Source of the DNA: Cherax quadricarinatus
Taxonomy: Eukaryota > Arthropoda > Malacostraca > Decapoda > Parastacidae
Length of the DNA: 64,000 bases
Assembly: GCF_038502225.1 (NCBI RefSeq)
Contig: NW_027196442.1
Location: 7,501 to 71,500, forward strand
Direction of reading: 5' to 3'
In this document: positions 1-10,273 of the stretch, piece by piece
Layout: every line of letters starts with the position of its first letter
Position numbering within the stretch: the stretch's first letter is position 1
Program-made: the position numbers and the translations under genes
Notes under the pieces: generated by a model
Databases searched by the model: none
The model's input: the letters and a program-made list of their open reading frames with translations, nothing else
What the model was told of the DNA's origin: nothing

Positions 1-760
1 TCACTGTAGGGACATCAATATCACTGTAGGGACATCAATATCACTGTAGGGACATCAATATCACTGTAGTGACATCAATATCACTGTAGTGACATCAATA
101 TCACTGTAGGGACATCAATATCACTGTAGGGACATCAATATCACTGTAGGGACATCAATATCACTGTAGTGACATCAATATCACTGTAGTGACATCAATA
201 TCACTGTAGTGACATCAATATCACTGTAGGGACATCAATATCACTGTAGGGACATCAATATCACTGTAGTGACATCAATATCACTGTAGTGACATCAATA
301 TCACTGTAGTGACATCAATATCACTGTAGGGACATCAATATCACTGTAGGGACATCAATATCACTGTAGGGACATCAATATCACTGTAGGGACATCAATA
401 TCACTGTAGTGACATCAATATCACTGTAGTGACATCAATATCACTGTAGGGACATCAATATCACTGTAGTGACATCAATATCACTGTAGTGACATCAATA
501 TCACTGTAGGGACATCAATATCACTGTAGGGACATCAATATCACTGTAGGGACATCAATATCACTGTAGGGACATCAATATCACTGTAGTGACATCAATA
601 TCACTGTAGGGACATCAATATCACTGTAGGGACATCAATATCACTGTAGGGACATCAATATCACTGTAGGGACATCAATATCACTGTAGGGACATCTATA
701 TCACTGTAGTGACATCTATATCACTGTGATGACATCTATATCATTGTAGTGACGTCTACA
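1..760. repeat. 20-bp minisatellite, about 37 units
   Basis: Head-to-tail copies of a 20-bp unit (TCACTGTAGGGACATCAATA). The only common variant is G/T at unit position 10 (TAGGGAC or TAGTGAC), in blocks that suggest unequal exchange. The array runs off the left edge of the window, so its true length is unknown. Units diverge from about position 690. Confidence 0.97.
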
Positions 761-1050
761 TTATTGTAATAAATCTCTACATAATGTAGTATCGTCTATA
801 CCATGTAGTAACGTCGACATCATGTTGTATCGTCTACATCATGTAATAACATCTACATTACTATAGTAACATCTATATAATGTAGTAACGTCTACATCAT
901 GTGGTATCGTTTACATCAATATGGTAACGTCTACATCACTATAGTAACGTCTACATCACTGTAGTGACGTCTGCACATTACTGTACTGACGTCTCTAAAC
1001 AACTGCAGTGATGTCTGTACATCATTGTAGTGACGTCTACTTCGGTAGAC
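761..1050. repeat. degenerate flank of the 20-bp minisatellite
   Basis: Decayed copies of the neighbouring repeat (GTAGTAACGTCTACATCA-like units) that become less regular rightwards. This is the usual edge of an array where homogenisation no longer acts. Confidence 0.75.
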
Positions 1051-1059
1051 CTTTCACTG

Positions 1060-1182
1060 AGGCGTGATGACACACATGTTGACATGACAGGGCGGTGTAG
1101 TGAGGTGAGGCGCCTCTGTAAATCTATATAAAAGAGATGCAAGTGTGTAGTGACCATGTTGTCTCACTCCTGGAGCTCATGA
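1060..1182 (+). promoter_or_regulatory. possible orphan TATA promoter, cuticle-gene-like
   Basis: A TATA box (TATATAAAAG, 1125-1134) lies 54 bp before an ATG at 1179, about the spacing used by the cuticle genes further right. TGATGACAC and TGACATGACAG stand upstream, like the CRE-type elements of those promoters. No cuticle exon 2 or 3 follows and no splice donor directly follows this ATG, so it may be a promoter remnant or chance. Confidence 0.25.
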
Positions 1183-1199
1183 TGAGGGCAGTTCTCTTT

Positions 1200-1325
1200 T
1201 CTTTCTTTCTTCCTATACAGCCTACATGATGAAGGTAGCTCCCTCTCTCTCTCTCCCTATACAACATTCAACATAAAGGTAATTACCTAAGTCTCCATAC
1301 AACCCACACCATGATGGTCATTCCT

Positions 1326-1413
<88 letters not shown>

Positions 1414-1500
1414 AGCCTTCATCATGGAGATAGTTCCTTTCCTCTCTCCCTTTCTCTCCATACAGCCCTTTAAGGGCTGTATAGATACAAGGAATTTTAT
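1200..1500. repeat. degenerate 50-60-bp CT-rich repeats with (CT)n tract
   Basis: Several loose copies of a block with TATACAGCCTACATGATGAAGG followed by a CT-rich stretch; one has expanded into a pure (CT)n run at about 1328-1406. A short hairpin, TACAGCCCTT-T-AAGGGCTGTA, lies near 1464-1486. Confidence 0.7.
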
Positions 1501-1741
1501 CTAACTTTCCCTTTCTTCAGGATACGTTTAGTTGCCTATAGGTTGCTAGTTCTGATGGTGTGGGGCGACTGGTTGTGTTGCTTCACTTGTCTGTCATCAA
1601 TGCGGTTGATAGAAGGAATCACTATCTTAGTGTTCCTCTTGCTTGTTGCCTTCCCAGGTTCAAACTTCTTTACCTCCCATCTCCCAGCCCCTGTGTGACC
1701 CTTACGGTATTAGTGGTTCCTCGTGGATATAACAATATTAA

Positions 1742-1742
1742 C

Positions 1743-1808
<66 letters not shown>
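1742..1808. repeat. (AAT)n microsatellite
   Basis: Uninterrupted trinucleotide run of about 22 units. Open frames across it encode only poly-Asn and are not genes. Confidence 0.97.
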
Positions 1809-1811
<3 letters not shown>

Positions 1812-1912
1812 CTAACTACTGAGCTATAACTAATACATTCGCATAAACATTTCCTATACTACTAGAACTGTTGCCTGAACTTCTGTTATGAAGATTCCGT
1901 CCTGGAACACAA

Positions 1913-2214
1913 AAGAGTCTGAGCTTGCTACCATCTGCAGCTCATAAGACTGCCATCCCCACGAGCCCCTTTGAGGCGGGGTAGATGGCAGACCAGAGGC
2001 CTAGCTTCTTCCTACGAGCCCCGTGAGGGCGGGGAATGTGGCTAGGCCTGGGGACACTTGGTCCCAAAGAGGAGGAGGTACTTGTACCTCCTCCCATGGG
2101 AGACTTAGGTCTCAGACACTCCCTAAAGAGGGAGCCAAGGCCGGGTCACCACTGCTTGGAAAAGACCCGGGCCGGGAGAATACCGGCGAATAAAAAAAAA
2201 AAAAAAAAAAAAAA
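1913..2214 (+). mobile_element. SINE-like retroposon with poly(A) tail
   Basis: A GC-rich block of about 280 bp ends in about 23 A residues (2191-2213). It contains compact hairpins such as GGAGGAGGTAC/GTACCTCCTCC and GACCCGGGCC. The poly(A) tail and abrupt composition change against AT-rich flanks indicate retroposition by a LINE. No clear pol III A/B boxes were found, so the parent RNA is not identified. Confidence 0.6.
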
Positions 2215-2307
2215 TGGAACACAAAGTTCTCAACTTTTTTCGTGAGATATATACACTGAGAGGTGTATTTCTCTCAGTGTGTGTATGCTGAGAGTTTACT
2301 TTAATCC

Positions 2308-2310
<3 letters not shown>

Positions 2311-2373
<63 letters not shown>
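2311..2373. repeat. (TA)n microsatellite
   Basis: Pure TA run of about 31 units, left boundary of the inverted SINE pair. Confidence 0.97.
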
Positions 2374-2377
<4 letters not shown>

Positions 2378-2545
2378 AATTCGCGAGAGCAGGCGAAATA
2401 TACACAAACACTGATCTCTGGCTGAAGGAGACTCGAACCAACGAACCTTAGGACAAGGTACGCAGTGCTTTACCAATCTACCCACACTGGACAATACCTT
2501 GGCGTGTAGCTTACGCTACACGTTTGATCCAAGGCATCCAGCTTT
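2374..2545 (-). mobile_element. tRNA-derived SINE, minus-strand copy (left arm of palindrome)
   Basis: Read on the minus strand it has a tRNA-like A box region (GTAGATTGGTAAAGC) and a good B box (GGTTCGAGTCTCC-like), the pol III internal promoter. It is followed by a non-tRNA body (CAGAGATCAGTGTTTGTG). It pairs with the copy at 2697-2837, making inverted arms of about 140 bp. Confidence 0.75.
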
Positions 2546-2611
2546 CAGGGAGAAGGCTTACAGCTTTTCATCTCATCCCTTGCATGCATCTGCCTTACTA
2601 GAGATTTTAAC

Positions 2612-2697
2612 AATGCAAGGAATTCGCGAGAGCAGGCGAAATATGCACAAACACTGATCTCTGGCTGAAGGAGACTCGAACCTACGAACCTTAGGAC
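2612..2697 (-). mobile_element. partial tRNA-SINE copy inside the palindrome
   Basis: Repeats the body and B-box part of the left arm in the same orientation, starting GGAATTCGCGAGAGCAGGCG, then stops at CCTTAGGACA. It lies in the loop between the two inverted arms. Confidence 0.7.
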
Positions 2698-2833
2698 AGC
2701 TGGCTGCCTTGGATCAAACGTGTAGCGCAAGCTACATGCCAAGGTATTTTGTCCAGTGTGGGTAGATTGGTAAAGCACTGCGTACCTTGTCCTAAGGTTC
2801 GTAGGTTCGAGTCTCCTTCAGCCAGAGATCAGT

Positions 2834-2837
<4 letters not shown>
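2697..2837 (+). mobile_element. tRNA-derived SINE, plus-strand copy (right arm of palindrome)
   Basis: Plus-strand copy with GTAGATTGGTAAAGC (A box region) and AGGTTCGAGTCTCC (B box). It ends directly at a (TA)n run (2838-2907) at CAGTGTTTATATA. It is the inverse of 2399-2545 with only a few mismatches. Confidence 0.75.

Positions 2838-2907
<70 letters not shown>
2838..2907. repeat. (TA)n microsatellite
   Basis: Pure TA run at the right edge of the inverted SINE pair. Confidence 0.97.
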
Positions 2908-2913
<6 letters not shown>

Positions 2914-3655
2914 GCCTTTTTTTTAGAATATTTTTTCATGTACATAAACAAGAGAAATTCCTGTAATATTAAAACCCAGAAGCAATATCATTGCCCCACA
3001 TCAACTGACATCTTTAAGTTATAATGCTCAATGAACCAGTCAATTGTGACCACGAACAGGTTTGACCTGACTTTCATTTCTCGAACTCCCGCCAGTATCT
3101 TATTTGCTAATTTATCGTTACGATAAATTAGCGTTAATTTATCGTTACGATAAATTAGCTTTCAGATAAATAAAAGCGGTGACTGATTACTACACATCTT
3201 ATTCCTAATTAATTTAAGTTCAAATCTGCAGATGACATCTCAGTGTAACCAGAGGTTTTTATATGTCGAGAGAAACTTTTGGGTAACTTAAAACAAAGTT
3301 AGCATCAAGTTTATTTATAAATTGGTAACCAGAGTATGGAATATACAAGAGCTCATGTGTATAATTTTTCCTGTAATGACCAACGGTAGGAAAATTCGGT
3401 AATTTTGTCCACATTTCCTGAAACCTTATCGTTTCTTCCATCGAAGTATTATAGATCTCAGAAATCTGAGCAGCATGTAATACATAGGTCTACAACACCT
3501 ACAGAGATATAGCTAATTTTTATAATACAGATTAAATTTCCATACTGCACGACTTAGTAAATGCTTAGTTCTGCACCAGACAGGCAGGATTTATATAACA
3601 TATACTGCATTAGTTCATGCAGATACAATAACAATATTAATGGGCTGAGAGTCAA
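2908..3655. other. unique AT-rich spacer with a duplicated palindrome
   Basis: No gene recognised. The only structure is two adjacent near-perfect palindromes at about 3106-3132 and 3134-3159 (arms of 12-13 bp around ATCGTTACGAT). Confidence 0.6.
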
Positions 3656-6259
3656 AGCTAAACCAAGGACAACACTGACCGAGTTGTGAACGTTCTGCCT
3701 TGCTGGGAGCGTCCGAAAATATATGTAGGAGAAACGGGAAGAACTTTAAATAAACATGTATATGTACACAAAAAGAATGATAGAATAGGATTAAGAGCAG
3801 TGCTGTGTACCGTCATGTGTACCACTGTGACTACAGTAAGAGCAGTGCTGTGTACCGTCATGTGTACCACTGTGACTACAGTAAGAGCAGTGCTGTGTAC
3901 CGTCATGTGTACCACTGTGGCTACAGTAAGAGCAGTGCTGTGTACCGTCATGTGTACCACTGTGACTACAATAAGAGCAGTGCTGTGTACTGTCATGTGT
4001 ACCACTGTGACTACAATAAGAGCAGTGCTGTGTACTGTCATGTGTACCACTGTGACTACAATAAGAGCAGTGCTGTACTGTCATGTGTACCACTGTGACT
4101 ACAATAAGAGCAGTGCTGTGTACTGTCATGTGTACCACTGTGACTACAATAAGAGCAGTGCTGTACTGTCATGTGTACCACTGTGACTACAATAAGAGCA
4201 GTGCTGTGTACTGTCATGTGTATCACTGTGACTACAATAAGAGCAGTGCTGTGTACTGTCATGTGTACCACTGTGACTACAACAAGAGCAGTGCTGTGTA
4301 CTGTCATGTGTACCACTGTGACTACAATAAGAGCAGTGTCGTGTACTGTCATGTGTACCACTGTGACTACAATAAAAGCAGTACTGTGTACCGTCATGTG
4401 TACCACTGTGACTACAATAAGAGCAGTACTGTGTACCGTCATGTGTACCACTGTGACTACAATAAGAGCAGTACTGTGTACTGTCATGTGTACCACTGTG
4501 ACTACAATAAGAGCAGTGCTGTGTACTGTCATGTGTACCACTGTGACTACAATAAGAGCAGTGCTGTGTACTGTCATGTGTACCACTGTGACTACAATAA
4601 GAGCAGTACTGTGTACTGTCATGTGTACCACTGTGACTACAATAAGAGCAGTACTGTGTACCGTCATGTGTACCACTGTGACTACAATAAGAGCAGTGCT
4701 GTGTACCGTCATGTGTACCACTGTGACTACAATAAGAGCAGTGCTGTGTACTGTCATGTGTACCACTGTGACTACAATAAGCAGTGATGTGTACTGTCAT
4801 GTGTTCCACTGTGACTACAATAAGAGCAGTGCTGTGTACTGTCATGTGTACCACTGTGACTACAATAAAAGCAGTACTGTGTACCGTCATGTGTACCACT
4901 GTGACTACAATAAGAGCAGTGCTGTGTACCGTCATGTGTACCACTGTGACTACAATAAGAGCAGTGCTGTGTACTGTCATGTGTACCACTGTGACTACAA
5001 TAAGCAGTGATGTGTACTGTCATGTGTACCACTGTGACTACAATAAGAGCAGTGCTGTGTACTGCCATGTGTACCACTGTGACTACAATAAGAGCAGTGC
5101 TGTGTACTGTCATGTGTGCCACTGTGACTACAGTAAGAGCAGTGCTGTGTACTGTCATGTGTGCCACTGTGACTACAATAAGAGCAGTGTCGTGTACTGT
5201 CATATGTACCACTGTGACTACAATAAGAGCAGTGTCGTGTACTGTCATGTGTACCACTGTGACTACAATAAGAGCAGTGTCGTGTACTGTCATATGTACC
5301 ACTGTGACTACAATAAGAGCAGTGTCGTGTACTGTCATGTGTACCACTGTGACTACAATAAGAGCAGTGTCGTGTACTGTCATATGTACCACTGTGACTA
5401 CAATAAGAGCAGTGTCGTGTACTGTCATGTGTACCACTGTGACTACAATAAGAGCAGTGTCGTGTACTGTCATGTGTACCACTGTGACTGCAATAAGAGC
5501 AGTGCTGTGTACTGTCATGTGTGCCACTGTGACTACAATAAGAGCAGTACTGTGTACCGTCATGTGTACCACTGTGACTACAATAAGAGCAGTGTCGTGT
5601 ACTGTCATGTGTACCACTGTGACTACAATAAGAGCAGTGTCGTGTACTGTCATGTGTACCACTGTGACTACAATAAGAGCAGTGTCGTGTACTGTCATGT
5701 GTACCACTGTGACTACAATAAGAGCAGTGCTGTGTACTGTCATGTGTGCCACTGTGACTACAATAAGAGCAGTGTCGTGTACTGTCATGTGTACCACTGT
5801 GACTACAATAAGAGCAGTACTGTGTACCGTCATGTGTACCACTGTGACTACAATAAGAGCAGTACTGTGTACTGTCATGTGTACCACTGTGACTACAATA
5901 AGAGCAGTGCTGTGTACTGTCATGTGTACCACTGTGACTACAATAAGAGCAGTGCTGTGTACTGTCATGTGTACCACTGTGACTACAATAAGAGCAGTGC
6001 TGTGTACTGTCATGTGTGCCACTGTGACTACAATAAGAGCAGTACTGTGTACCGTCATGTGTACCACTGTGACTACAATAAGAGCAGTGCTGTGTACTGT
6101 CATGTGTGCCACTGTGACTACAATAAGAGCAGTGCTGTGTACCGTCATGTGTACCACTGTGACTACAATAAGAGCAGTGTCGTGTACTGTCATATGTACC
6201 ACTGTGACCACAACAATTGCATACCAATGTTTAAATTTGACAGTTACATAAAAATGTAA
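3656..6259 (+). pseudogene. Penelope-like GIY-YIG endonuclease remnant split by a minisatellite
   Basis: Upstream of the array the plus strand encodes VLPCWERPKIYVGETGRTLN (about 3689-3748). This matches the start of the GIY-YIG nuclease domain of Penelope-like retroelements: a Cys pair region, then Y(I/V)GETGR with the catalytic Arg, then a KxxYxHK-like helix. The first repeat unit reads SSAVYRHVYHCDY in the next frame, which resembles the conserved S/NA(L/V)xxHxxxxxH part of the same domain. The far end of the array continues as CDHNNCIPMFKFDSY before a stop. The nuclease gene appears to have been broken by expansion of a 45-bp segment of its own domain. No RT domain is left nearby. Assignment to Penelope-like elements is from motif recognition only. 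Confidence 0.6.
3793..6210. repeat. 45-bp minisatellite, about 54 units
   Basis: Unit AAGAGCAGTGCTGTGTACTG plus TCATGTGTACCACTGTGACTACAAT, 45 bp. Variants are CCGTCAT/CTGTCAT, GTGTCGTG/GTGCTGTG and CATATG/CATGTG. Around 5200-5400 the CATATG and CATGTG types alternate, giving a 90-bp higher-order period. At least four units are 2 bp short, which shifts frame. Because 45 is divisible by 3 and the unit lacks stops in several frames, long open frames appear on both strands; these are not independent genes. Confidence 0.97.
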
Positions 6260-6432
6260 AGTGAAGGGTCAAATCTAATTGCCTTAGTTCCCGACTTTTA
6301 ATGTGTCTGAAGGATGATGTAACCTGTACACGATGGTTAGCACCAAAGCTAATAATAATCTCCGTAAAACGTTATCAGGTTACTAGCGTTTCCTTACAAT
6401 CAGCAACGTCACCTTCATGACCACCAACTCTG

Positions 6433-6660
6433 AATGGGATTATTATTATTATTATAATCAAGGGGGAAGCGCTAAACCCGGAGGATTATACAGCGCCTGG
6501 GGGGGGATATGTGGAAGGCATTCAGGCTTAATTCGGGGAACTGGAGCACAGATCCAATTCCCTAAATCAAGAGCCCCTCACCAACATCAAGGAACCTTCC
6601 TTGAGGGGAAAGGAGTAGGCCAAAGACGATGCACAGGTATAGCCTCACGCCACTAGTCTA
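6433..6660 (+). mobile_element. SINE/short interspersed repeat (GAAGCGCTAAACCCG family)
   Basis: Starts with an (ATT)n run and AATCAAGGGGGAAGCGCTAA, then ATTATACAGCGCCTGGGG. Related fragments occur at 9575-9660 and 33835-33902, both also next to ATT runs. A multi-copy interspersed element; no coding capacity. Confidence 0.6.
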
Positions 6661-8140
6661 TCGTTCTTCAAGATACGTGATTCCATTGGGGCGGCTAGCA
6701 GGCTATTAGTGCTGCATGACAAGAAACAGTGATTGAGATTCTCTCTGGGCCAGGTACTAGGATGTAGCAAGACTTCTCGTTATGTGCCTAGTTATATTAC
6801 TTTAATTTTAGCTAGGCTAGGTTAGGTTGCTAAGTAAGTTTTATTGCCAAATACAATTTTGCACGTTTATCTTAACTTAGAATAATATAATTAGATAAAA
6901 TCGTAATGGATGACTGTAAATAATTCAGAGAGTGGCAGGACTTCAAACCTGCAACTGAGAAGTCTTAGAAGTACCTAGGCAATACTCTTGGCCACTGGAC
7001 AATGAAAGCTACGATAAGATTCTTCTAACTTAGTGCATGGCAGCGCCCTTGTAATCTATTTCTAAGGTCTCAAATGGTCTTTCACTATTTCCTCTCCTTT
7101 CACATATTTCTCTATACGAGGAATATGTGAAAGGTTACCTATTAATTTGGCCAGTCAGCTTTCCTGCTCCATCCGCAATGGATGTTTGGGATCATTACAG
7201 CGGTCTGCACTTTGGTATCCTTCCCATGTGCCTTATTAATCCGACTTAATCAAAGAATAATCTTAAAAAATGAATAAGTTAGCGGGGAAAGGGGAGCTCT
7301 AGAGAGCATTCTGAGTCCTTCAACTTCACTCACGTTTCCAGAATTCTACGACTTCTGGATGTCTCTTTCTGAGGTTGTTGGATCCAGTATTCTCGCAGTT
7401 CACCAACTGACGACTCGTGTCCTCGACCCACAGTTTATCGACAAAGTTGAAGGCATATTCAGTCACTTGATCAATTACTCTAATAGGGAGAGTACAGCGG
7501 TCGAAAAGTCGAGAGGATTAGTTTCTACGAGGTACGCCACAATATCTACCAGACAGAAATACCAAATTTTTCTTCTGACCAGTTTTTCTTAGTGCCAACC
7601 ATACATGACCTTCGAATCAGTCTCCTAGTTTAGTCAAGTCAGCTGGATTCTCATTTGCCAACCACTAAAAGATCTAGATATTAACTGAAGATTCTTAAAC
7701 TTCTTTCAACCTATTTCTGACATCTTTTTACCTTTGTGTTTAACTATTTTCTTTTATGTTGTAGTGACTGATTACGTATAGGTTAAGCCCGAAGATTTCT
7801 TCTGGGTATTGCTCTCTGAGCATTGTTCTGTGAACGCTGTTTCCTTTCCATCAGTCTATTTTTTTCCATTCCATCTTTTTCTTGTTTTAACTTTGTATAT
7901 GACATAATTTTCAGAATAATACCTTGCCTTGGAACATTAAAAAAAACTGGTTCAACTCTTAAGTTTATTACAGCATCAAAAATATTGAAATAAACACCTA
8001 ATCGAACATAATCTTAGTAAAACAAAGGACTCATAACAGCCTCAGGCAGCTTCACCAACACAAACACACAGTTGTAAACAGTTTGTGACTCATGTTTAAG
8101 GTTACTCGAGTTAACATCGACTTGCTAGTTAATTGCAAAG
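6661..8140. other. intergenic region, no gene recognised
   Basis: Mostly unique AT-rich DNA. At about 6933-7015 the minus strand has a weak tRNA-like block (CCAGTGGCCAAGAG as A box, CAGGTTTGAAGTCC as B box), perhaps an old tRNA-derived SINE head. The 77-codon open frame at 7359-7592 has no recognisable domain and I do not call it. Confidence 0.5.
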
Positions 8141-8141
8141 T

Positions 8142-8220
8142 TTATTTACTGTAAACATTTACTAACAATAGCTGTGTCGCATACAAAACAATACCATTAA
8201 GTCGTCAAGACCTGCATGAC
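8142..8220 (-). promoter_or_regulatory. CP1 3'-UTR block and poly(A) signal
   Basis: On the minus strand GTCATGCAGGTCTTGACGAC (8201-8220) is followed about 55 nt later by AGTAAATAAA containing the AATAAA signal (8142-8147). Same order and sequence type as in all the other cuticle genes. Confidence 0.65.
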
Positions 8221-8437
8221 TTTCTGAACGTAAATAAAACTACAGATGATCATGAAGATCATGAATAAGGAGCGATAATAAGGACTGAATCAGGAGATGC
8301 TAGTTGAGTGCGTTCTCCTGATGCTGACTGACCCACAAGGGTCACGAACAATAAAGTAATTTACAAGGGGACAAGTCGAAGGTTTATGCGTAGGAATGCA
8401 TTCAGATTTCTCTAAAAAATTCCCCTCCCTGGCCACG

Positions 8438-9712
8438 TTACTTTTTAAACTGGAGCTGGCCTGTGTAAGTGATGACGGGTTTGTAACCGGAGTCATCAGC
8501 GGTGTACACTATCTCTTGGACACGAGTGTCTGGCATCGTTACGTAGTACCTGAAGGCGGGGCGAAGGTGGTTAGCGAGAGGAACATTATTGAACATACTG
8601 ATGAATGAGCCTTCCCTTTACCCCCCCTTATTAACTACTTATAGTGTTAGCCGCATAGAAATATGCGAAGAAAACCTGAGAATTAATTCTCGTATTTAAA
8701 TGATCACTTACATGACCAGTAAGTCAAGTATTGCTTTCAGTCAACGCTTCTCGATATTTTGAACACTGCATTATGTAAGAAGACTAGTGTGTTCATCTAG
8801 GGTGTGAACTTACGTGCCCTGGACGGGGCCATTGCGATCTCTCCGTTCCCGGTGACCGTAGATGTTGCCAGAGGGCCGGTGGTCCACGTCCCACTGGAAG
8901 TTGTAGGGAAGAGGCACAACGACCACATTAGTGTTCTGAGTGTTGAAGTCTTGAGGTCGTGCGCATACCACCACCATTAGTGCCACCACCAGCGCCACAG
9001 TCACTCTCTGACGGGGAAGGGAAAGTGAGGAACAGATAGTATATTAGACACATGGGCAACACTGTGGCTTCATCAGTCCAATACAAAGAAGAATGGGGAA
9101 GATTAGGAGGAGTTTGAGATAATCAGTCCTTCAGCCTGGAGGGACTTATTAAAAAAATCAAGGATGCGTAGCAGCATTAATAAAAAATCAAGGAGGCATA
9201 GGTGCATTAAAAACCAAAAAAAAAAAATCAAGGGAGCATAGCTGCAAAAAAAGACAAAACGAAGGAGGTTTAGCTGCATTAAAAACAACAAAATCAAGGA
9301 GACGTAGCTGCAATACTTGTTTATGCCTTGATTATAAAATTATGCTGAAATTTATATAATTACTAGAGATGGTGGGCTTGTGTAGCGCCGTCAGGGCAAG
9401 GAGTGCTGAAGGCTTGAACCCCCTTCACATATAACTAGAGAGACAGCTCACCTAACATATTATAATATGGACACAACTAATTTTAAAATACGCCAGAGTA
9501 GGCAAATACAAAACATCATTTCTCATTTCTTTCTAACAAGTTTTAAATTTGTTTATCTTTCATTATGATCATTGTTATTATTATTAATGTGAAGCGCTAA
9601 ACCACTGTAGGTCATGCAGCACAAAGATTGAAGGAGGTTCGAGCCTCCTAACGCTGATAGCTAGACAGGAAATCTGCTCTGGCTGTCAGGTTTCTCCCTA
9701 ACATACCTTCAT
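8438..9712 (-). CDS. CP1: divergent RR-domain cuticle protein
   Basis: Secreted chitin-binding cuticle protein, 103 aa, in three exons on the minus strand: 9707-9712 (Met-Lys), 8814-9007 and 8438-8549. Junctions are canonical: ATGAAG|GTATGT, CCGTCAG|AGAGTG, GGCAC|GTAAGT, CTTCAG|GTACTAC. Exon 2 gives a hydrophobic signal peptide (VTVALVVALMVVVCARPQ), then PYNFQWDVDHRPSGNIYGH; exon 3 gives YYVTMPDTRVQEIVYTADDS and GYKPVITYTG, the RR (chitin_bind_4) core. Unlike CP2-CP8 it lacks the Gly-rich linker and the Gly-rich C-terminus, ending QLQFKK. The acidic/neutral stretch after YGH is replaced by RERRDRNG, making it more basic. It is the most divergent member, probably an older paralogue, but intron positions and phases are the same as in its relatives. 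Confidence 0.85.
9060..9150 (-). mobile_element. fragment of the CTGATGA fold-back repeat in CP1 intron 1
   Basis: Minus strand TTTGTATTGGACTGATGAAG and the complement of TCAGTCCTTCAGCCTGGAGG match the repeat at 47.76-48.01 kb. Only one arm is present, without the GAAAC part. A-rich tandem blocks of AAAATCAAGGAGGCATAGCTGCATTAA follow at 9150-9310. Confidence 0.55.
9575..9665 (+). mobile_element. GAAGCGCTAAACC-family repeat fragment in CP1 intron 1
   Basis: ATTATTATTATTAATGTGAAGCGCTAAACC, then CATGCAGCACAAAGATTGAAGG, related to the elements at 6433 and 33835. It lies just downstream of the mini-exon. Confidence 0.45.
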
Positions 9713-9739
9713 GTTGGTGATGGTTTGAGGTGTAAAACA

Positions 9740-9800
9740 GCTTGATGACCTGAGAGATTTGCTTGCCTCTTTATACCTTCAAGAAGTGTCACATCACAGA
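9740..9800 (-). promoter_or_regulatory. CP1 promoter: TATA box and CRE-like element
   Basis: Minus strand TATAAAG at 9769-9775, 57 bp before the ATG, with GTGATGTGACAC (9786-9797) just upstream. Layout as in the other cuticle promoters. Confidence 0.65.
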
Positions 9801-10270
9801 GTCTTCTGATGCATATCCCCCCTCGATTACACACCTCGTCATGCAGGAAGACGAGTTGAGGTGATGTATCTTGCAGTTAAGAGTGGTCAAAGACCTTGCG
9901 TGCTAGAGTAATACGACGGGGGGAGAGGGGTTTCTTGACTGGCACAATCTCTTCCTCTTCGAAGATGCACTTCGAGTTGTTACTCGAAGCCTACGAAGAA
10001 AAGGATTTGCGTGTGTCCTTCCTCACTCAAAGACTACGTATGTTACCCTGTGGTTCCAGGATTACCAGAGACAGCATATTTGCATTGCTTATTTTCCTCG
10101 TTCTTTTGCTTCCCAAGTGTTTGTATGTTTGAGAAAACATCTGATGGCGATGTTTGTATCTTTGAAGCAAATCTACACGCAAGAGTTTTATACTGGTACA
10201 ATGTCTTTCAGTTCGTTCAGACCAGAAGGTAAACATGAAGTTCTTTGTCACCTTTCCTTGAGTTGAGCAG
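9801..10270. other. spacer between CP1 promoter and the 15-bp array
   Basis: No gene recognised. Short overlapping open frames here have no known domain. Confidence 0.4.
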
Positions 10271-10273
10271 AGG

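Noticed and set aside
3793..6210. Regular repeats resembling a CRISPR array
   Set aside because: There are no unique spacers between repeats, only a continuous 45-bp period, and the genome is animal.
3658..6259. Cys/His-rich repeats (VYCHVYHCDYNKSS) as a possible zinc-binding repeat protein
   Set aside because: At least four units are 2 bp short and shift frame, and complementary frames are just as open. The GIY-YIG remnant explains the origin better.
7359..7592. 77-codon frame in the 6.7-8.1 kb spacer
   Set aside because: No domain, no splice partners and no promoter-like sequence; length is expected by chance.
8396..8608. Plus-strand 70-codon frame and similar frames at 32644, 45253, 49885, 52868 and 60424
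   Set aside because: They are antisense shadows of cuticle exon 3; the spliced minus- or plus-strand genes explain them.
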